A stretch of 64,000 nucleotides of DNA from Agapanthus africanus. Lineage: Eukaryota; Streptophyta; Magnoliopsida; Asparagales; Amaryllidaceae. The notes below the pieces were generated by a model. It ran no database searches, was not told the DNA's origin, and worked only from the letters and a program-made list of their open reading frames with translations. Below, in pieces: positions 63,153 to 64,000 of the stretch (position 1 is its first letter; each line of letters begins with the position of its first letter). The stretch spans positions 137,417,546 through 137,481,545 of the forward strand of contig CM057338.1 in NCBI GenBank assembly GCA_030015575.1. Direction: 5' to 3'. The translations under genes were made by a program, and so were the position numbers.

Positions 63153-63259
63153 GTTCAAAAGTAAAACAAATTATTATAGTGCCCATAGAAAATGTAAATA
63201 CCCCAAGTATATATTTTAATCAAATTTATGTACACAAGAATTGGAGTTGTTACAATATA

Positions 63260-63366
63260 TCATCGAGAAAGTGTTTGATGGAGGATCCTACCAGCTAATA
63301 AATACCGAGGGAGATAGGCCTATGCCACCCATTAATGGCCGATATCTCAAGAAATACTATGAATGA
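63260..63366 (+). pseudogene. Tat pol C-terminus (third piece)
   Basis: After the ATATA duplication the frame resumes with VFDGGSYQLINTEG and INGRYLKKYYE, ending in TGA at 63364-63366. This is the standard C-terminal end of Tat integrase (GxxxRPxNGxxLKxYY-like). Confidence 0.88.
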
Positions 63367-64000
63367 ATGCTCCAAATCACAGGCGAATTGAGCACACCGG
63401 CCCTACGGTCTGGATCATACATCCTGTAAAACCATATACAATCCACGGGTATAAACGACCCCTGTCTCTCCCAAGTCCTATCGACAAGACTACATTTGAA
63501 GTCCTACCAGTGATGAAGCTAAAAAAAGGTATGTTCACAAGCAAAACGGGTACGGATGAAAACCCGAAAGGGCTCCGTGAGTAAAAACAGCAGGACTGCC
63601 GGCGAGTTTGTGAAAACTCGAAAGGGCGCAAACTCGTGAAAAGATATGAAATACATTCGCAAAGTCCTCTCGACCTTATGAGGAGAAAATCTCCGCGTGA
63701 GATCCTTATGACCCACAAAAAAGCAACACACTTAGGAATCCCCACGATTCCTAAGGAGAAAATACACCTGCAAGATCCTCTCGACTTGTGGGAAGAAAAT
63801 GTTTTTATGAGACCCTTACGGCTCATAAAATTGAAAAGCCTTAGGTGATAGGGATCTAAACCTGTCTTCTAAGCCATCGTTCACAAACGGGCAACGGCAA
63901 ATGATGAGTCGCTCTTGGCATTACGCTTCAGTGTCAACGGTACTGATGCCGACCCAAAACCCAAATCCCAAGTTTTCCCAACGGAAAATGATGAGTCGCT
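63367..64000 (+). repeat. 3' untranslated repeat region of the + strand Tat element
   Basis: Homologous to 1-1530 in reverse complement. It has hairpins CTTAGGAATC/GATTCCTAAG (63731-63740 and 63746-63755), TTTTATGAG/CTCATAAAA (63803-63811 and 63822-63830) and CGAGTTT/AAACTCG (63603-63609 and 63614-63620). ATGATGAGTCGCT anchors of the 82-bp type begin at about 63902 and 63987, so the tandem array continues beyond the window. Confidence 0.85.

Larger units (their letters stand above)
57246..63254 (-). mobile_element. Solo LTR containing another solo LTR, second integrase insertion
   Basis: The target duplication ATATA lies at 57241-57245 and 63255-63259. Termini TGTCACGCCCCGCTTCCCAG and GTTGTTACA. 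Removing the inner element (58755-61904 and one duplication) leaves about 2.85 kb. The two halves of the outer copy (57246-58754, 61905-63254) align with the matching halves of the inner copy. Confidence 0.85.
28370..64000 (-). mobile_element. Mutator-like element (MULE) carrying a PMD gene, riddled with insertions; right end outside window
   Basis: Original MULE segments are 28370-30281, 40503-41264, 42888-44910 and, presumably, DNA beyond the Tat element. It holds a transposase C-terminus (44910-44161), a PMD/MAIN-like pseudogene (43936-30138) and a small + strand gene (29119-29598). MULEs carrying a PMD gene beside the transposase are known in plants. The left end is inferred from GGTTTTTTCCATACATACC at 28370 and the subterminal repeat array that follows. 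The right terminal repeat and the 9-bp target duplication cannot be tested here. Confidence 0.6.
44911..64000 (+). mobile_element. Full-length but decayed Tat-lineage Ty3/gypsy element, 3' end outside window
   Basis: Order: 5' LTR (44911-46285), primer-binding site, leader ORF (46499-47197), gag (47118-49520), protease, RT, RNase H, a second archaeal-type RNase H, integrase in three pieces, and a repeat-rich 3' region to the window edge. The double RNase H and upstream ORF are hallmarks of Tat/Ogre relatives. Numerous stops and frameshifts make it inactive. Two insertions (53968-56863; 57246-63254) split the integrase. The left flank GTCAG (44906-44910) is the expected target duplication; its partner is outside the window. 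Confidence 0.9.

Overview
The window is nuclear DNA of a flowering plant, probably a eudicot with a large, transposon-rich genome. Split genes with GT-AG introns, a plant-type cyclin-dependent kinase, and Tat, Copia, Cassandra, RTE, Mutator and Helitron elements all support this. The species cannot be named. Only one ordinary host gene is recognised, a CDKA (cdc2/PSTAIRE-class) kinase on the + strand at 24117-27376. Six exons cover the end of the N-lobe and the whole C-lobe. The exon(s) for the P-loop and the PSTAIRE helix are not in the window.

Left block (1-17718): a Tat-lineage Ty3/gypsy element on the - strand. Its 5' LTR is at 16435-17718. A leader ORF and gag follow, then directly a repetitive 3' untranslated region; pol is missing. 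A 12.2 kb gag-only LTR element (3522-15713, target duplication ATAAC) has inserted into its coding region. That insert has a solo LTR in its left LTR (3683-7025) and a Cassandra TRIM with 5S rRNA-like sequence in its right LTR (14391-15274, target duplication GGGAG).

Middle block (17719-28369): lower-copy DNA with the CDKA exons and small transposons. These are a TRIM-like remnant (19026-19480), a 5'-truncated RTE LINE with a 16-bp target duplication (20684-21934), a 319-bp Helitron (22318-22636) and two hAT-type MITEs (22772-23176 and 25582-25912, the second in a CDKA intron).

Right block (about 28370 to beyond 64000): remains of a large Mutator-like element (MULE). It holds a transposase gene (- strand, C-terminal part), a plant-mobile-domain (PMD/MAIN-like) pseudogene (- strand) and an intact-looking 159-aa + strand gene of unknown function behind an array of palindromic subterminal repeats. 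Three insertions broke it up: a 10.2 kb Copia-type element with nearly identical 2.24 kb LTRs but wrecked coding DNA (30287-40497, target duplication GGGTG), a Tat solo LTR in a PMD intron (41265-42887), and a full-length decayed Tat element (+ strand, 44911 to beyond 64000) in the transposase gene. The Tat integrase is split by a solo LTR (53968-56863, CAAGC) and by a second solo LTR (57246-63254, ATATA) that holds a third (58755-61904). Nesting reaches four levels.

The most interesting unexplained structures are: serial short hairpins with a constant loop and compensating stem changes in the Tat 3' region; arrays of GGAGTT-N-AACTCC palindromes in the Tat LTRs; tRNA-like modules on the - strand of four transposon copies from two unrelated families; and the 159-aa gene with its subterminal repeats.
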